A stretch of DNA of 64,000 bases from Sphingomonas sp. Mn802worker (GCF_000382485.1 NZ_AORY01000011.1:124001-188000), one strand, 5' to 3'; shown: positions 49,065 to 58,821, numbered from the stretch's first letter. The notes: a model not told the origin generated them from the sequence alone. Made by a program: numbers and translations.

Positions 49065-49844
49065 GTGTCGAGCTTCACTACCCGCCCCCGCCCGCAACCG
49101 CAGATCGTTCGCGTCATTGATCTGGAGACGACCGGCTCCGCCCCGCCCGCGCATGCGGTGTGCGAGGTCGGCTGGCAGGATGTGGCGCTCGGCGAGGACG
49201 GCCGTTGGGAGCTGTACGGCGACGGTGGCAACATCCTCGTCAACCCCGGCCGCCCGATGCCGCCGGTCACGCAAGCGATTCACCATATCCGCGACGAGGA
49301 TGTCGCCGACGCGCCCTACTGGCACGACGTCGCGCGCCAGGTGCTCGATCCCTACCCGCGCCGCGTCGCGCTCGCCGCGCACCGTGCCGCGTTCGAGGAG
49401 CAGTTCTGCACCCCCGCCTTCACGCGCAACGCCGACTGGATCTGCACGTGGAAATGCGCGCTCCGGCTCTGGCCCGACAGCCCGTCCTTCTCCAACCAGG
49501 TGCTGCGCTACTGGCGCAAGCCATACGGGCTCGAACATGAGCGTGGCCTGCCGGCACACCGCGCCTTCCCCGACGCCTATGTCACCGCGCACCATGTCCG
49601 CGACCAGCTGAACGAGGCGAGCGTCGCGCAGCTGATCGAATGGTCGAACGCGCCGGGCCTCCTGCCGCGTGTCCGCTACGGCCCCGATCGCGGCAAGGAA
49701 TGGCGCGAGATCGAGGAGGAAAGCCTCGTCAAGTTCATGACCGATCGCGATCCCGACATCCGCTTCACCGCCGAGACCGAGATGGCCAGGCGGCGCGGCG
49801 GCGGACACGTCGGTCGCGCCACCGCGCAGGAATTGCTGCTTTAA
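49065..49844 (+). CDS. DEDDh 3'-5' exonuclease family protein
   Basis: About 259 residues with an exonuclease domain like DNA polymerase III epsilon. ExoI is VIDLETTG (Asp, Glu), the middle motif is LAAHRAAFEEQF, and the ExoIII end HRAFPDAYVTAH carries the His and Asp. The C-terminal part (WREIEEESLVKFMTDRDPDIRFTAETEMARRRG) occurs in similar alphaproteobacterial exonucleases. The start is uncertain: GTG at 49065 is used, GTG at 49026 (overlapping the MBL gene by 22 bases, with GAGG upstream) is possible. It may take part in DNA repair or trimming. Confidence 0.82.
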   Translation: MSSFTTRPRPQPQIVRVIDLETTGSAPPAHAVCEVGWQDVALGEDGRWELYGDGGNILVNPGRPMPPVTQAIHHIRDEDVADAPYWHDVARQVLDPYPRRVALAAHRAAFEEQFCTPAFTRNADWICTWKCALRLWPDSPSFSNQVLRYWRKPYGLEHERGLPAHRAFPDAYVTAHHVRDQLNEASVAQLIEWSNAPGLLPRVRYGPDRGKEWREIEEESLVKFMTDRDPDIRFTAETEMARRRGGGHVGRATAQELLL

Positions 49845-49916
49845 TCGTCGCACAAGGCCGGGCTACTAACCTATCGCACTTGTGACCGGTCCGCTTTACT
49901 GCTTAGCGCAGGTGCG

Positions 49917-51431
49917 ATGGCCCGCTCGTCCGCCCTGTTCGTCTCACCTGCGGAGAGCCCAATCGGCAAGCGGCTGACCGCGCTAATGACGATCGGCTTT
50001 CTCGCACTCGTCGCAGCCGGGATCGCGGCGGCGTGGATGACTGGGCGCAATCAGGGACATGCGCGCTGGGTCGAACACACCTACCGCGTCGAGAATGCGA
50101 TCATCGACCTGCGCCGCCTGATCGAGGAAGGCGAGACGACGCGGCGCGGCTACCTGCTCGCGCCCGATGTCGCGATCATGAAGGGTGCGTACGAGGCCGC
50201 CGCGCGCGAGCTGCCGATGCGACTGACCGCGCTCGACGCGCTCGTGGCCGATAACGACCGGCAACGCGGCAACGTCGCGTCGCTGCGCCAGCAGGTCCGC
50301 CCGATCATCACCGCGCGCGCGGAGTCGATCGCGCTGGTCGACGCCGGACAGGTCGTGCGCGCGCGCGAGTTGTTCCGCGCCGAAACCGCCTCGCGCCGCA
50401 TGGTCGGCGTGCGCCGAACAATGGACCGCATGATCGCCGTCGAGCGTGCGCTGCTCGCCGCCCGCGACGCAGAGCTGCGCAGCGCTGTGCACGCCTTCTA
50501 CGTCATGCTCGCGCTGACCGGCGTGCTGCTGGTAGTGGTGGCGCTGATCTCGCTTGCCGCGGTGCTCACTTACACCCGCGATCTCGGGCGGTCGCGCGAC
50601 ACACTCAACGAGTTGAACGCCAATCTCGAAGCGATCGTCGCCGATCGCACCGCGGACCTGACCCGCGCCAACGAGGAAATACAGCGCTTCGCCTATATCG
50701 TCAGCCACGACCTGCGCTCCCCCCTCGTCAACGTGATGGGCTTCACCGCCGAGCTGGAGGCATCAACGCAGCAGCTTGGCCAATTGCTCGATCAGGCCGA
50801 GCAGGACGCGCCGCACCTCGTCAGCGAGGAAGCGCGCCTCGCGGTGCGCGAGGATCTGCCTGAGGCGATCGGCTTCATCCGTACCTCGACGCAGAAGATG
50901 GACCGGCTGATCAACGCCATCCTGATGCTGTCGCGTCAGGGCCGCCGCGTCCTCTCGCCCGAACCGCTCGACCTTGTCGACTTGGTCGAGAATATCCGTG
51001 ACGCGATGACCCACCGCCTGACCGAGGCGAATGCCGAACTGGTGATCGAGCAACCGATGCCCGATCTCGTCAGCGACCGCTTCTCGCTCGACCAGATCCT
51101 CTCCAACCTCGTCGACAATGCGGTCAAGTACCTGAAACCTGGCGTGCCCGGTCGCATCATCGTGCGCGGTCGCCGCCAGGCCTCGCGCGTCATCATCGAG
51201 GTCGCCGACAACGGCCGCGGCATCGACCCGCGCGACCATTCGCGCGTGTTCGACCTGTTCCGCCGCTCGGGCACGCAGGACCGCCCTGGTGAGGGGATCG
51301 GCCTCGCCACCGTCCGCGCGCTCGTCTTCCGCCTGGGCGGGCATATCGACGTTTCCTCGACGCTCGGCGAAGGTGCCACCTTCCGCCTGACCCTTCCCCT
51401 TTCGCTTGAATCGCAGGACCAGCCCGCATGA
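49917..51431 (+). CDS. Sensor histidine kinase with CHASE3 domain
   Basis: A 504-residue membrane kinase. TM1 (about 20-43) and TM2 (about 192-218) flank a periplasmic CHASE3 domain (46-190, with EEGETTRRGYLLAP). After a coiled-coil comes HisKA with the phosphorylated His264 in AYIVSHDLRSPL, then the ATPase: LSNLVDNAVKYL (N box), VADNGRGID (G1), FDLFRRSG (F) and GEGIGLATV (G2). The signal sensed is unknown. Its stop overlaps the receiver gene (ATGA), so the pair is coupled. Confidence 0.94.
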   Translation: MARSSALFVSPAESPIGKRLTALMTIGFLALVAAGIAAAWMTGRNQGHARWVEHTYRVENAIIDLRRLIEEGETTRRGYLLAPDVAIMKGAYEAAARELPMRLTALDALVADNDRQRGNVASLRQQVRPIITARAESIALVDAGQVVRARELFRAETASRRMVGVRRTMDRMIAVERALLAARDAELRSAVHAFYVMLALTGVLLVVVALISLAAVLTYTRDLGRSRDTLNELNANLEAIVADRTADLTRANEEIQRFAYIVSHDLRSPLVNVMGFTAELEASTQQLGQLLDQAEQDAPHLVSEEARLAVREDLPEAIGFIRTSTQKMDRLINAILMLSRQGRRVLSPEPLDLVDLVENIRDAMTHRLTEANAELVIEQPMPDLVSDRFSLDQILSNLVDNAVKYLKPGVPGRIIVRGRRQASRVIIEVADNGRGIDPRDHSRVFDLFRRSGTQDRPGEGIGLATVRALVFRLGGHIDVSSTLGEGATFRLTLPLSLESQDQPA

Positions 51432-51886
51432 ACGCGTCATCTAACCCGCAGTCGGTCAACATCGTGATGATCGAGGATGACGAGGGCCACGCGCGCCTGA
51501 TCGAGAAGAACATCCGCCGCGCCGGCATCTCGAACCATATCCGTCACTTCACCGACGGCACCAGCGCGCTCGATTACCTGTTCAACGCCGATGACGGTCC
51601 GCAGCGCAACGGCCCCGCGCTCGTCCTGCTCGACCTGAATCTGCCCGACATGAGCGGCACAGACATCCTCGCCCGGATCAAGGGCAGCGACGGTCCGGTG
51701 CGGCGTACCCCGGTCGTCGTGCTGACCACCACCGACGACAAGGTGGAAATACAGCGCTGCTACGATCTCGGCGCCAACGTCTACATCACCAAGCCGGTGA
51801 ACTACGAAAGCTTCGCGCAGGCGATTCGCCAGCTCGGCCTGTTCCTGTCGGTCATCCAGGTGCCCGATCTGGACGACGGCCGGTAA
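51428..51886 (+). CDS. Single-domain response regulator (CheY-like)
   Basis: A 152-residue receiver with no output domain. Acidic pocket EDDEG (17-18), phospho-acceptor Asp69 in LLDLNLPDMSG, Thr in VVVLTTTDD, and Lys in VYITKPVNY are all present. It has the layout of receivers coupled to CHASE3 or phytochrome kinases (Rcp-like). It probably accepts phosphate from the upstream kinase and passes it, or competes with the receiver of the next gene. Confidence 0.93.
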   Translation: MNASSNPQSVNIVMIEDDEGHARLIEKNIRRAGISNHIRHFTDGTSALDYLFNADDGPQRNGPALVLLDLNLPDMSGTDILARIKGSDGPVRRTPVVVLTTTDDKVEIQRCYDLGANVYITKPVNYESFAQAIRQLGLFLSVIQVPDLDDGR

Positions 51887-51893
51887 CGGACGC

Positions 51894-52919
51894 GTGAACG
51901 TGCGCCGCGTCCTCTACATCGATGACGATGCCGGCATCCGTCGGCTGGTGTCGCGCGCGCTCGAACGGCGCGGCTATTCGGTTACGGTGGCGGACGGCGG
52001 TGAGGCGGGCGTCGCCGCGGCGGCGGGCGAGCCGTTCGATCTGGTCGCGGTCGATCACTACATGCCCGGCATCGACGGGCTCGAGACACTCGCGCGGCTG
52101 CGCGCGCTGCCGGTGCCGCCCGCGGTCGTCTACGTCACCGGCTCGGAGGAAAGCCGCGTCGCGATCGCCGCCTTGCGCAGCGGTGCGGCCGATTACGTCG
52201 TAAAGACGCCGGGCGAGGACTTCTTCGACCTGCTCGACGCCAGCTTCGCGCAGGTGATCGAACGCGGCTTGCTTGAACAGGAGAAATTTCGCGCCGAGGA
52301 AGACCTACGCGCCAGCAACGCGCGGCTCGAGGCGCTGCTCGCCGAGGTCAACCATCGCGTCGCCAACTCGCTTCAGCTCGTCTCGGCGATGGTCCGGATG
52401 CAGTCTAGCGCACTGACCGATCCCGCCGCGCGCGCCGCGCTTGAGGATACGCAGCGCCGCATCACCGCGATCGCGCAGGTCCACCGCCGCCTCTACACCG
52501 GCGACGCGGTTGAGAGCGTCGACATGCACGAATATCTGACCGCGCTGATCGACGAACTGACCGCGACCTGGTCGACTCCTGCCACGCCGCGCGCCTTGAA
52601 GCTCGTCGCCGAGCCTGTCCGGCTGCCGACCGATCGGGCCGTCTCGCTTGGCGTGATCGTCACCGAACTGGTCAGCAACGCGTGCAAATACGCTTATCCG
52701 AGCGGCGGTGGCGAAATCCGCGTCGCGCTTGCCCGCGACGGCACCGAGCGCTTCCGCCTGTCGGTCGAGGATGACGGCGTTGGTATCGGTGACGCCGCGC
52801 CGAAGGGCACCGGCGTCGGCACCAAGCTGATCCGCGCGATGGCGCAGAGCCTCGACACGATCGTCGAATATGATGTGGCACACCGTGGCACGCGCGCGAC
52901 ACTAGCGGGAACGATTTAG
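51894..52919 (+). CDS. Receiver-histidine kinase hybrid (HisKA_2/HWE type)
   Basis: A 341-residue protein with a receiver first (Asp54 in [12 protein letters not shown], Lys in YVVKTPGED), then a coiled coil and a HisKA_2-type phosphorylation site [13 protein letters not shown] (His154), and a C-terminal ATPase ([26 protein letters not shown]). The family usually has HRVKN; here Ala replaces Lys. Such kinases feed the general stress response PhyR system in sphingomonads, but none of those genes is here. GTG start, 7 bases after the receiver gene. It converges with ccmH. Confidence 0.9.
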   Translation: MNVRRVLYIDDDAGIRRLVSRALERRGYSVTVADGGEAGVAAAAGEPFDLVAVDHYMPGIDGLETLARLRALPVPPAVVYVTGSEESRVAIAALRSGAADYVVKTPGEDFFDLLDASFAQVIERGLLEQEKFRAEEDLRASNARLEALLAEVNHRVANSLQLVSAMVRMQSSALTDPAARAALEDTQRRITAIAQVHRRLYTGDAVESVDMHEYLTALIDELTATWSTPATPRALKLVAEPVRLPTDRAVSLGVIVTELVSNACKYAYPSGGGEIRVALARDGTERFRLSVEDDGVGIGDAAPKGTGVGTKLIRAMAQSLDTIVEYDVAHRGTRATLAGTI

Positions 52920-52937
52920 CCCGGTGCGGCCGGCCGC

Positions 52938-53330
52938 CTAGCGGCGGCGGAACGATGCCCGTGCTACTAGCGCACCGATGCCTAGCAGCACGATCGGCGC
53001 GAGCCACAACGGCCACGTCTTGCCCCCGACCGGCGGATCGAACGTCACATAATCGCCGTAGCGCGCGATCAGCCATTGTCGCACCGCCTCGGGCCGCTCG
53101 CCACCCGCGATCCGCTGCCGCACCAGCGCACGCATGTCGCCCGCCATATCGGCGTCCGAATCCGCGATCGACTGCCCCTGACAGACGACGCAGCGCAGCG
53201 TCTCCATCAACGCGCGCGCCTCCGCCTCCTGCGCCGGATCGCTGAGCTGCGTATAGGCAAGCGCCGCGGGCAATCGCTGTGCCAATGCCGGCGTCGCCAG
53301 CAACGCCAGTGCCATAACCAGCCGCTTCAC
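52938..53330 (-). CDS. ccmH: Cytochrome c-type biogenesis protein CcmH
   Basis: A 130-residue thiol protein for apocytochrome c haem ligation. Signal peptide 1-17 (MKRLVMALALLATPALA), the redox motif LRCVVCQGQSIADSDADMA (Cys at about 47 and 50), and a C-terminal membrane span (LWLAPIVLLGIGALVARA). It is the last gene of ccmF-ccmG-ccmH, overlapping ccmG by four bases. No ccmI follows; the next gene converges from the other side. Confidence 0.95.
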   Translation of the reverse strand: MKRLVMALALLATPALAQRLPAALAYTQLSDPAQEAEARALMETLRCVVCQGQSIADSDADMAGDMRALVRQRIAGGERPEAVRQWLIARYGDYVTFDPPVGGKTWPLWLAPIVLLGIGALVARASFRRR

Positions 53331-53854
53331 TCCGCCTCCGCCAGCGCCTGCTGCAACTTCGCGACATCCTCGACGCGGATATCGCCGACATGCTGCATCC
53401 GGATCACGCCCTTGCCGTCGATCACGAATGTCTCTGGCACCCCCGACGAGCCCAGCGCCAGTTGCAGCCGGCTGGTCGCATCATCGCCGATCCGTACGTA
53501 GGGATCGCCGTTGCGGCGCAGGAAGCCGCCGACCGCTTCGCTCCGATCGCGGATCGCCACCGCGTCGATCGGCACGCCTGCGGCTTTCAGCGTCATTAGC
53601 TGCGGCGCCTCGGCGATGCACGGGATGCACCAGCTTGCGAACACGTTGAGCAGCCGCGGCTTGCCCTGTCGAAAGTCCCTGTCCGACAATCCTGCCTTGC
53701 CCGCCACGATCGGCGGCAATGTGAACGCGGGCAGCGGCTTTCCGACCATCGCTGACCGGACCGTGCGGTCGGCGGGCAGGTAGAGCCCCCACATCACCAC
53801 CGCGACGATCACGCCGAACGCACACAACGGCAGCCACACCAGCCAGCGTTTCAC
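53327..53854 (-). CDS. ccmG: Thiol:disulfide interchange protein CcmG/DsbE
   Basis: A 175-residue membrane-anchored thioredoxin for cytochrome c maturation. TM anchor residues 4-25 (WLVWLPLCAFGVIVAVVMWGL), thioredoxin fold with WCIPC (Cys76, Cys79) and GVPETFVIDGKGVI with the cis-proline. The start is GTG overlapping the ccmF stop in GTGA; the longer reading runs in ccmF and lacks matches. Its own stop overlaps ccmH. Confidence 0.95.
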   Translation of the reverse strand: MKRWLVWLPLCAFGVIVAVVMWGLYLPADRTVRSAMVGKPLPAFTLPPIVAGKAGLSDRDFRQGKPRLLNVFASWCIPCIAEAPQLMTLKAAGVPIDAVAIRDRSEAVGGFLRRNGDPYVRIGDDATSRLQLALGSSGVPETFVIDGKGVIRMQHVGDIRVEDVAKLQQALAEAE

Positions 53855-55785
53855 GCCCACCACTCCATCGCCGCACGCCGCTGCCGCTTCATCCACCCAC
53901 GTCGCTGGTGCCCGATGATCGACAAGGCACCGCCCGACGCGATCATCGCGCCGCCCAGCCAGATCAGCGTCACGAACGGCTTCCACCACAATCGCAACTG
54001 CCAGCGCCCGTCATCGCCCAGCGCGCCCAGCACGGTGTAAAGCTGCCCGCCCGCCAGCGTCGCAATCGCGCTCTCGTTCGTCGTCGTCACCGGCGTGGTG
54101 AAATATCGCACCTGCGGATGGAGCACGAACGCCGCGTCGTCGCCGTCGCGCACCGACAATCTCGCCTCCAGCGCAGTCCAATTGTCACCGATCACCGGCC
54201 GCACCCCGTCCAGCGTCACCGTGAACCCCGCCACCTGCACCGGATCGCCAACATAGACCGCCGCCAGCCGCTCGGTCGTGAACGCGCTCGACGCCGCCAT
54301 CCCCGCCAGGCTCACCGCCACACCCAAATGCGCGACCACCATGCCCCACAGCGTCAATGGCACGCGCCGCAGATTGCGCTTCGCCAGCGGCGCGACGCTC
54401 GCCACCGCCAGCCCCGCGGCAAGCCCGATCCCCGCGGTCGGCAGCACGCCGATCCATCCGCCCAGCACGAATACGCCGACGCTCGCGAACAGCGCCGCGC
54501 CGATCGGCCACAGCAATCGCTCCAGCACCGCGCCCGCCTCGTCGCGCCGCCACCGCATCAGCGGACCCGCCGCCATCACCGCGATGAGCAGCAGCGCAAG
54601 CGGACCCGCCGTCTTGTCGAAGAACGGCGCGCCGACCGACAATTGCACGCCGAACGCGCCCGCGACGATCGGGTAGAACGTCCCGATCAGCACCACGCCC
54701 AGGATCACCGACAACAGCAGGTTGTTGACCACCAGCGCGCCTTCGCGGCTCAGCGGATCGAACAAATTGCCCTGCCTGACGGTCCCGACCCGCGCCCCGA
54801 ACAGCGCCAGCGCCCCGCCGATATAGATCACCAGCAAGGCAAGGATGAAGCTCCCCCGCGTCGGATCGACCGCGAAGGCATGGACGCTCGTCAGGATGCC
54901 CGACCGCACCAGGAACGTGCCGATCATGCTCATCGAAAACGCGACCACCGCCAGCATGATCGTCCATGCGCGCAATCCATCGCGCGTCGCCAGCACGCTG
55001 ACCGAATGGAGCAACGCGGTCGCCGCCAGCCACGGCATCAGGCTGGCATTCTCGGTCGGGTCCCAGAACCACCACCCGCCCCAGCCGAGCTCGTAATAGG
55101 CCCAGTACGACCCCGCGGTGATGCCCAGCGTCAGGAACACCCACGCGCCGAGCACCCACGGCCGCATCGCGCGCGCGAACACCGGCCCGACATCGCGCGT
55201 GATGAGTGCACCAACCGCGAACGAGAACGCGACCGACAGGCCGACATAGCCGGCGTAGAGCGTCGGCGGATGGAACGCGAGGCCGGGGTCCTGCAACAAC
55301 GGGTTCAACCCCGCTCCATCGGCGGGCGCCGGATCGGCACGCGCGAACGGGTTGGAGGCGAACAGCAGGAAGGCGTAGAATCCCAAAGCGATCGCCGCCT
55401 GCGCCCCCAGCGTCGCGATCAGCGTGCGCTCGGGCAGCCGGCGCTCGAACTGCGCTACCGCCGCCCCCGCCAGCCCCAGGATCGTCACCCACAAGAGCAT
55501 CGAGCCCTCGTGGTTCCCCCACGCGCCCGCGAACTTGTACAGCCACGGTTTCGCCGAATGGCTGTTCGCCGCGACCAGCGCGACCGACATGTCGGAGGCA
55601 AGGAAACACGCGATCAGCGCCGCCATCGCGATCGCTACCAGCGCCCCCTGCACGATCGCCACCGGCCGCGTCGCTGCGGTCACATCGGCGCGTCCACGCG
55701 TCAGCGCGAGTGCGGACAGCACGATCTGCAACACCGCCAGTGTCGCGGCAAACCACAAGGCGGCAAGGCCGAGTTCGGCCGTCAT
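53851..55785 (-). CDS. ccmF: Cytochrome c haem lyase subunit CcmF
   Basis: A 644-residue, multi-span membrane protein that joins haem to apocytochrome c. The WWD haem-handling loop GWGGWWFWDPTENASLMPW is intact, with further landmarks such as GSMLLWVTILGL and DPGLAFHPPTLYAGYVG. It has about 15 hydrophobic segments and the length is normal. The ATG lacks a clear binding site and stands 163 bases from the AraC gene; no ccmE (or ccmD/C) is upstream, so the operon is partial here. Confidence 0.96.
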   Translation of the reverse strand: MTAELGLAALWFAATLAVLQIVLSALALTRGRADVTAATRPVAIVQGALVAIAMAALIACFLASDMSVALVAANSHSAKPWLYKFAGAWGNHEGSMLLWVTILGLAGAAVAQFERRLPERTLIATLGAQAAIALGFYAFLLFASNPFARADPAPADGAGLNPLLQDPGLAFHPPTLYAGYVGLSVAFSFAVGALITRDVGPVFARAMRPWVLGAWVFLTLGITAGSYWAYYELGWGGWWFWDPTENASLMPWLAATALLHSVSVLATRDGLRAWTIMLAVVAFSMSMIGTFLVRSGILTSVHAFAVDPTRGSFILALLVIYIGGALALFGARVGTVRQGNLFDPLSREGALVVNNLLLSVILGVVLIGTFYPIVAGAFGVQLSVGAPFFDKTAGPLALLLIAVMAAGPLMRWRRDEAGAVLERLLWPIGAALFASVGVFVLGGWIGVLPTAGIGLAAGLAVASVAPLAKRNLRRVPLTLWGMVVAHLGVAVSLAGMAASSAFTTERLAAVYVGDPVQVAGFTVTLDGVRPVIGDNWTALEARLSVRDGDDAAFVLHPQVRYFTTPVTTTNESAIATLAGGQLYTVLGALGDDGRWQLRLWWKPFVTLIWLGGAMIASGGALSIIGHQRRGWMKRQRRAAMEWWA

Positions 55786-55948
55786 CGGGAAAAAGGATCG
55801 AAGCTCACGTCGCCTGCGCCTTACCCGGCCGTTCTCCGAAGGACCAGCGTCGACACACCTGCCGCTCCACGATCATCGTCGTCGCTTGCGTCAGGCGAGG
55901 CCTGTCACGCGCCCACGTCGGCGCCGTCGCTAAGGCTGGTATTGAGGA

Positions 55949-57019
55949 TCACCGCAGCACGTTATCGCGGGCATTAAAAGCGGCAGCACCACGTTCGGTA
56001 AGCCCACCGCCCTGCTCCGCGATCGTTCGCCTGCGCCATTCGGACGGCGTCACGCCCTTCCACGCGCGAAAGGCACGCAGGAACGACGACGCGTCGTCAT
56101 AGCCCACGAATGCCGCGACCGCGGCCACTTTCATCGAAGACGTGGCGAGCAGATCCGACGCGACCTCCTGCCTTACCTCGGTGACCACGGCGGTGAACGA
56201 GCGCTCCTCGTGCGAAAGACGTCGTTGCAGCGATCGCTCGCTCATCCCCAACGCGGCCGCGACCGACGACAAGCTGACGCTCATTCTGGGCAATTGCTCC
56301 CTGACCGTCGCCTTGACGAGCCGCTCGATCGTCTCTGCGGCGTGTCGATCTTCTATACCGGTCCGGATGCCTGCGCTCAGCGACGCCAACGTCTCGCCGT
56401 CGTGTGAGATTAGCGGCCGGCGCAGGTCACCCGTCTTGAACGCGATCGCGTTACACGGTGACTTGTAGTGGATAGGGCATCCAAAAAACTCCTGGTGGAA
56501 CGACGACGTGGCGCGCTCCCTCTTTAGGAAAACTTGATGAGCCTTTACATCCACTCCCGTTCCCACCCGACCGAGTGCCAGCAGCGTGCCGAGCGTGAAA
56601 TCGACCGCCACGTCCGGCTCGTCCTCGATGCTGCCCGGAATATGCCTGGTGAAGCAGACCGCCTCACCTTGGTTCTCACGCGTGATCCGCGCAGGCGAGT
56701 GCAGGGAACGCGTTTGAAGATAAAGCGTCAGCGCGTCGTCAAAGGTCGCCGCACGACTTGCCGCCAGGAACGTGCTGTCGGTACCGACCTTGCTCGCCGC
56801 CTTCATCAACTTAAAACCGAGCAACGGATCCTGCGCCAGATCGGAGAGGGCGCGCCACAGCGCAAAGGTCTGCACCGTCGTCAGTTCACAAGATGGATCA
56901 TGCCGGACGTGGTCGGGCAGATTGGCGCGAGCGACAAGCGGTCCGGCGTCGTAACCAAGCCGCTGAAACGCCTTCCAAAGGACAGCGGGGATGCGCCACG
57001 TGGTGATGGTTTGTGCCAC
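55949..57019 (-). CDS. AraC family transcriptional regulator
   Basis: A 356-residue regulator. The N-terminal part (1-240) is of the arabinose-binding/ArgR-OruR type (PF12625-like), and the C-terminal 100 residues are the double helix-turn-helix: SLSSVAAALGMSERSLQRRLSHE and AAVAAFVGYDDASSFLRAFRAWKGVTPSEWRRR. GTG at 57019 with GAGG upstream gives the family length; the ORF could run 62 codons longer to 57205. Ligand and targets are unknown; the neighbours are GH130 protein and ccmF. Confidence 0.87.
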   Translation of the reverse strand: MAQTITTWRIPAVLWKAFQRLGYDAGPLVARANLPDHVRHDPSCELTTVQTFALWRALSDLAQDPLLGFKLMKAASKVGTDSTFLAASRAATFDDALTLYLQTRSLHSPARITRENQGEAVCFTRHIPGSIEDEPDVAVDFTLGTLLALGRVGTGVDVKAHQVFLKRERATSSFHQEFFGCPIHYKSPCNAIAFKTGDLRRPLISHDGETLASLSAGIRTGIEDRHAAETIERLVKATVREQLPRMSVSLSSVAAALGMSERSLQRRLSHEERSFTAVVTEVRQEVASDLLATSSMKVAAVAAFVGYDDASSFLRAFRAWKGVTPSEWRRRTIAEQGGGLTERGAAAFNARDNVLR

Positions 57020-57228
57020 TGATGCCTCGCAAAACTGCCGCTGGGACAGCCTAGCTGCACTTTTTCCACCTAGGCAACCACCTCTCGTATCAACATGGAT
57101 CAGCATTCCCCACCACGATCGTGACGCCGCGACGATACAGCCACGTTGGCGCGCCGTGCCGACATTTTGGCGCACTCGGCCATTCGCCATCGCACGCCAA
57201 CGCAACGTGCGCCGCTATGACGGCGCCG

Positions 57229-58662
57229 CTACGCCGGCTCCATCACTGCCAATATGTCATCCACGCTGCCAACCGCGAACGCGCTATATTCGTCCCCGAT
57301 CGCATAGGGCAGCATCACCTGCCGCCCATGCAGCAACCCGCCGCAGCTGTAGGTGACGTTCGGCACATACCCGCCGCGCTGCTCGGCGCTGGGGAACAGC
57401 AAGGGTGACGGCGTGCGCTTCAGCACCTTGGCCGGGTTGTCCTTGTCGAGCAGGCACGCGCCCACGCAGTAACCACGCACCATGCCGACGCCGTGGGTGA
57501 ACACTAGCCAGCCCTCGTCGATCTCGATCGGCGATCCGCAATTGCCCATCTGGACGAACTCCCACGGATATTTCGGCCCCATGATGATTTCGCCGTCTTC
57601 CCACGTGTCCATATCGTCGGAGCGGAGAAGCCAGATGTTCTCATTGTCCTGTCGCCCCAGCATGACGAAGTCGCCGTCGATCCGCCGCGGGAACAACGCC
57701 ATCCCCTTGTAGCCCGTCATCCGCCCGGTCAGCGGACGCATCTCGACTGTGCGCAGATCGACGCCGCGCAGCATCTCCTGCCGCGCATCCTTGCCGTCGA
57801 ATGCGGTATAGGTGCCGAGGATACTGCGCGTGCCGTCGTCGTCGGTGAAGTTGACCAGCCGCACGTCCTCAATCCCCTGCCGCTGGCTCGGCAGCACCGG
57901 GAAGATCACCGTCTCCGACACGTCCTGGCTGTCCTCGCAGATCAGCCGCACCCAGCCGTCGTCGTGCGGCGACACCTGCGGCGGAATGCCGGTCGTGCTT
58001 GGCGGATCGAGCGTCAGTCCGCGGTCGCCGTCCCACTCGCCGGTGCGGAACGTGACGGAGGAGATGTGTCCCTCGCCGATCCCGCGCAGCGACATCAGAA
58101 ACCGCACCGAACCCGGCTTCGCGTCGGTCTGCTCGGGCAGCGCCACCATGCTGGGATTGAACAGCGCCGCCGATTCGAACGCATATTCCTGGCTGAAATA
58201 CGCACCGATCAGCACCCGATCGGTTTCGTCCTGCGCCGGATCGCCGATCTCCGCCTTCACATCCTCGTAACGCCGCAGGAACGTGTGCTGCACGTTGCGG
58301 TGGCGCTCGCACATCGGCGTCATCAACAGGTCGCGCATCCGCGCGCGCATGTCCGGCGCAAGCGACATCAGCCGCCCGGCGACCGCGGTCGCGCGCGGCG
58401 TCCGCCCGTCGGCGAAATCGGCCGGGTAGCTGAACCCGAACGGCCGCACGACGGTGCGCGAGGGATCGGGCTTTAACTCCAACTCGAGCGTCGAGAACAC
58501 ATCCGCCGCTGTCATCGCGGTCGGATGCAGACCCGGCGATGCGCTCCCGTTCGGATCGCTCGCCGCTTCATGCTCACCAGGCGACAGCGTCGCCTGCACC
58601 GGCGCCGCCGCCTCGGGCTGGCCGGACCGGTATCGTGCCTGCTGGTCAAGCGTCTGGGACAT
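57229..58662 (-). CDS. GH130-family glycosidase/phosphorylase
   Basis: A 477-residue five-bladed propeller protein of glycoside hydrolase family 130, which includes beta-1,2- and 1,4-mannoside phosphorylases. Visible landmarks are LFNPSMVALPE, the GIEDVRLV block (the G-x-x-D-x-R signature with the acid Asp), GYKGMALFPRRIDG, and GSPIEIDEGWLVFTHGVG. An N-terminal extension of 60 residues is low-complexity. The exact bond is unknown. The stop lies 209 bases from the AraC start on the same strand. Confidence 0.85.
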   Translation of the reverse strand: MSQTLDQQARYRSGQPEAAAPVQATLSPGEHEAASDPNGSASPGLHPTAMTAADVFSTLELELKPDPSRTVVRPFGFSYPADFADGRTPRATAVAGRLMSLAPDMRARMRDLLMTPMCERHRNVQHTFLRRYEDVKAEIGDPAQDETDRVLIGAYFSQEYAFESAALFNPSMVALPEQTDAKPGSVRFLMSLRGIGEGHISSVTFRTGEWDGDRGLTLDPPSTTGIPPQVSPHDDGWVRLICEDSQDVSETVIFPVLPSQRQGIEDVRLVNFTDDDGTRSILGTYTAFDGKDARQEMLRGVDLRTVEMRPLTGRMTGYKGMALFPRRIDGDFVMLGRQDNENIWLLRSDDMDTWEDGEIIMGPKYPWEFVQMGNCGSPIEIDEGWLVFTHGVGMVRGYCVGACLLDKDNPAKVLKRTPSPLLFPSAEQRGGYVPNVTYSCGGLLHGRQVMLPYAIGDEYSAFAVGSVDDILAVMEPA

Positions 58663-58821
58663 GCAAAAAACCTCCGCCGCGCGGCTGCTTTATGCCCCGT
58701 GCTGCCGCCTGAACGGCGGCGCGCGCATTCCGCTCCCGCGGTGACGTAAAACGTCACGCGCGGGAGAGAATTGATGCAGATCAGGCAACATCCCGCCCGC
58801 TCGCGCGGGTGGGCACCAGCC

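Noticed and set aside
55786..55948. Possible ccmE remnant between ccmF and the AraC gene
   Set aside because: Reading the three minus-strand frames gives no CcmE-like motif; only a short non-coding gap is supported.
53908..55977. 689-residue plus-strand frame opposite ccmF
   Set aside because: Extremely Arg/Gln/His-rich antisense frame; ccmF with its WWD domain is the real gene.
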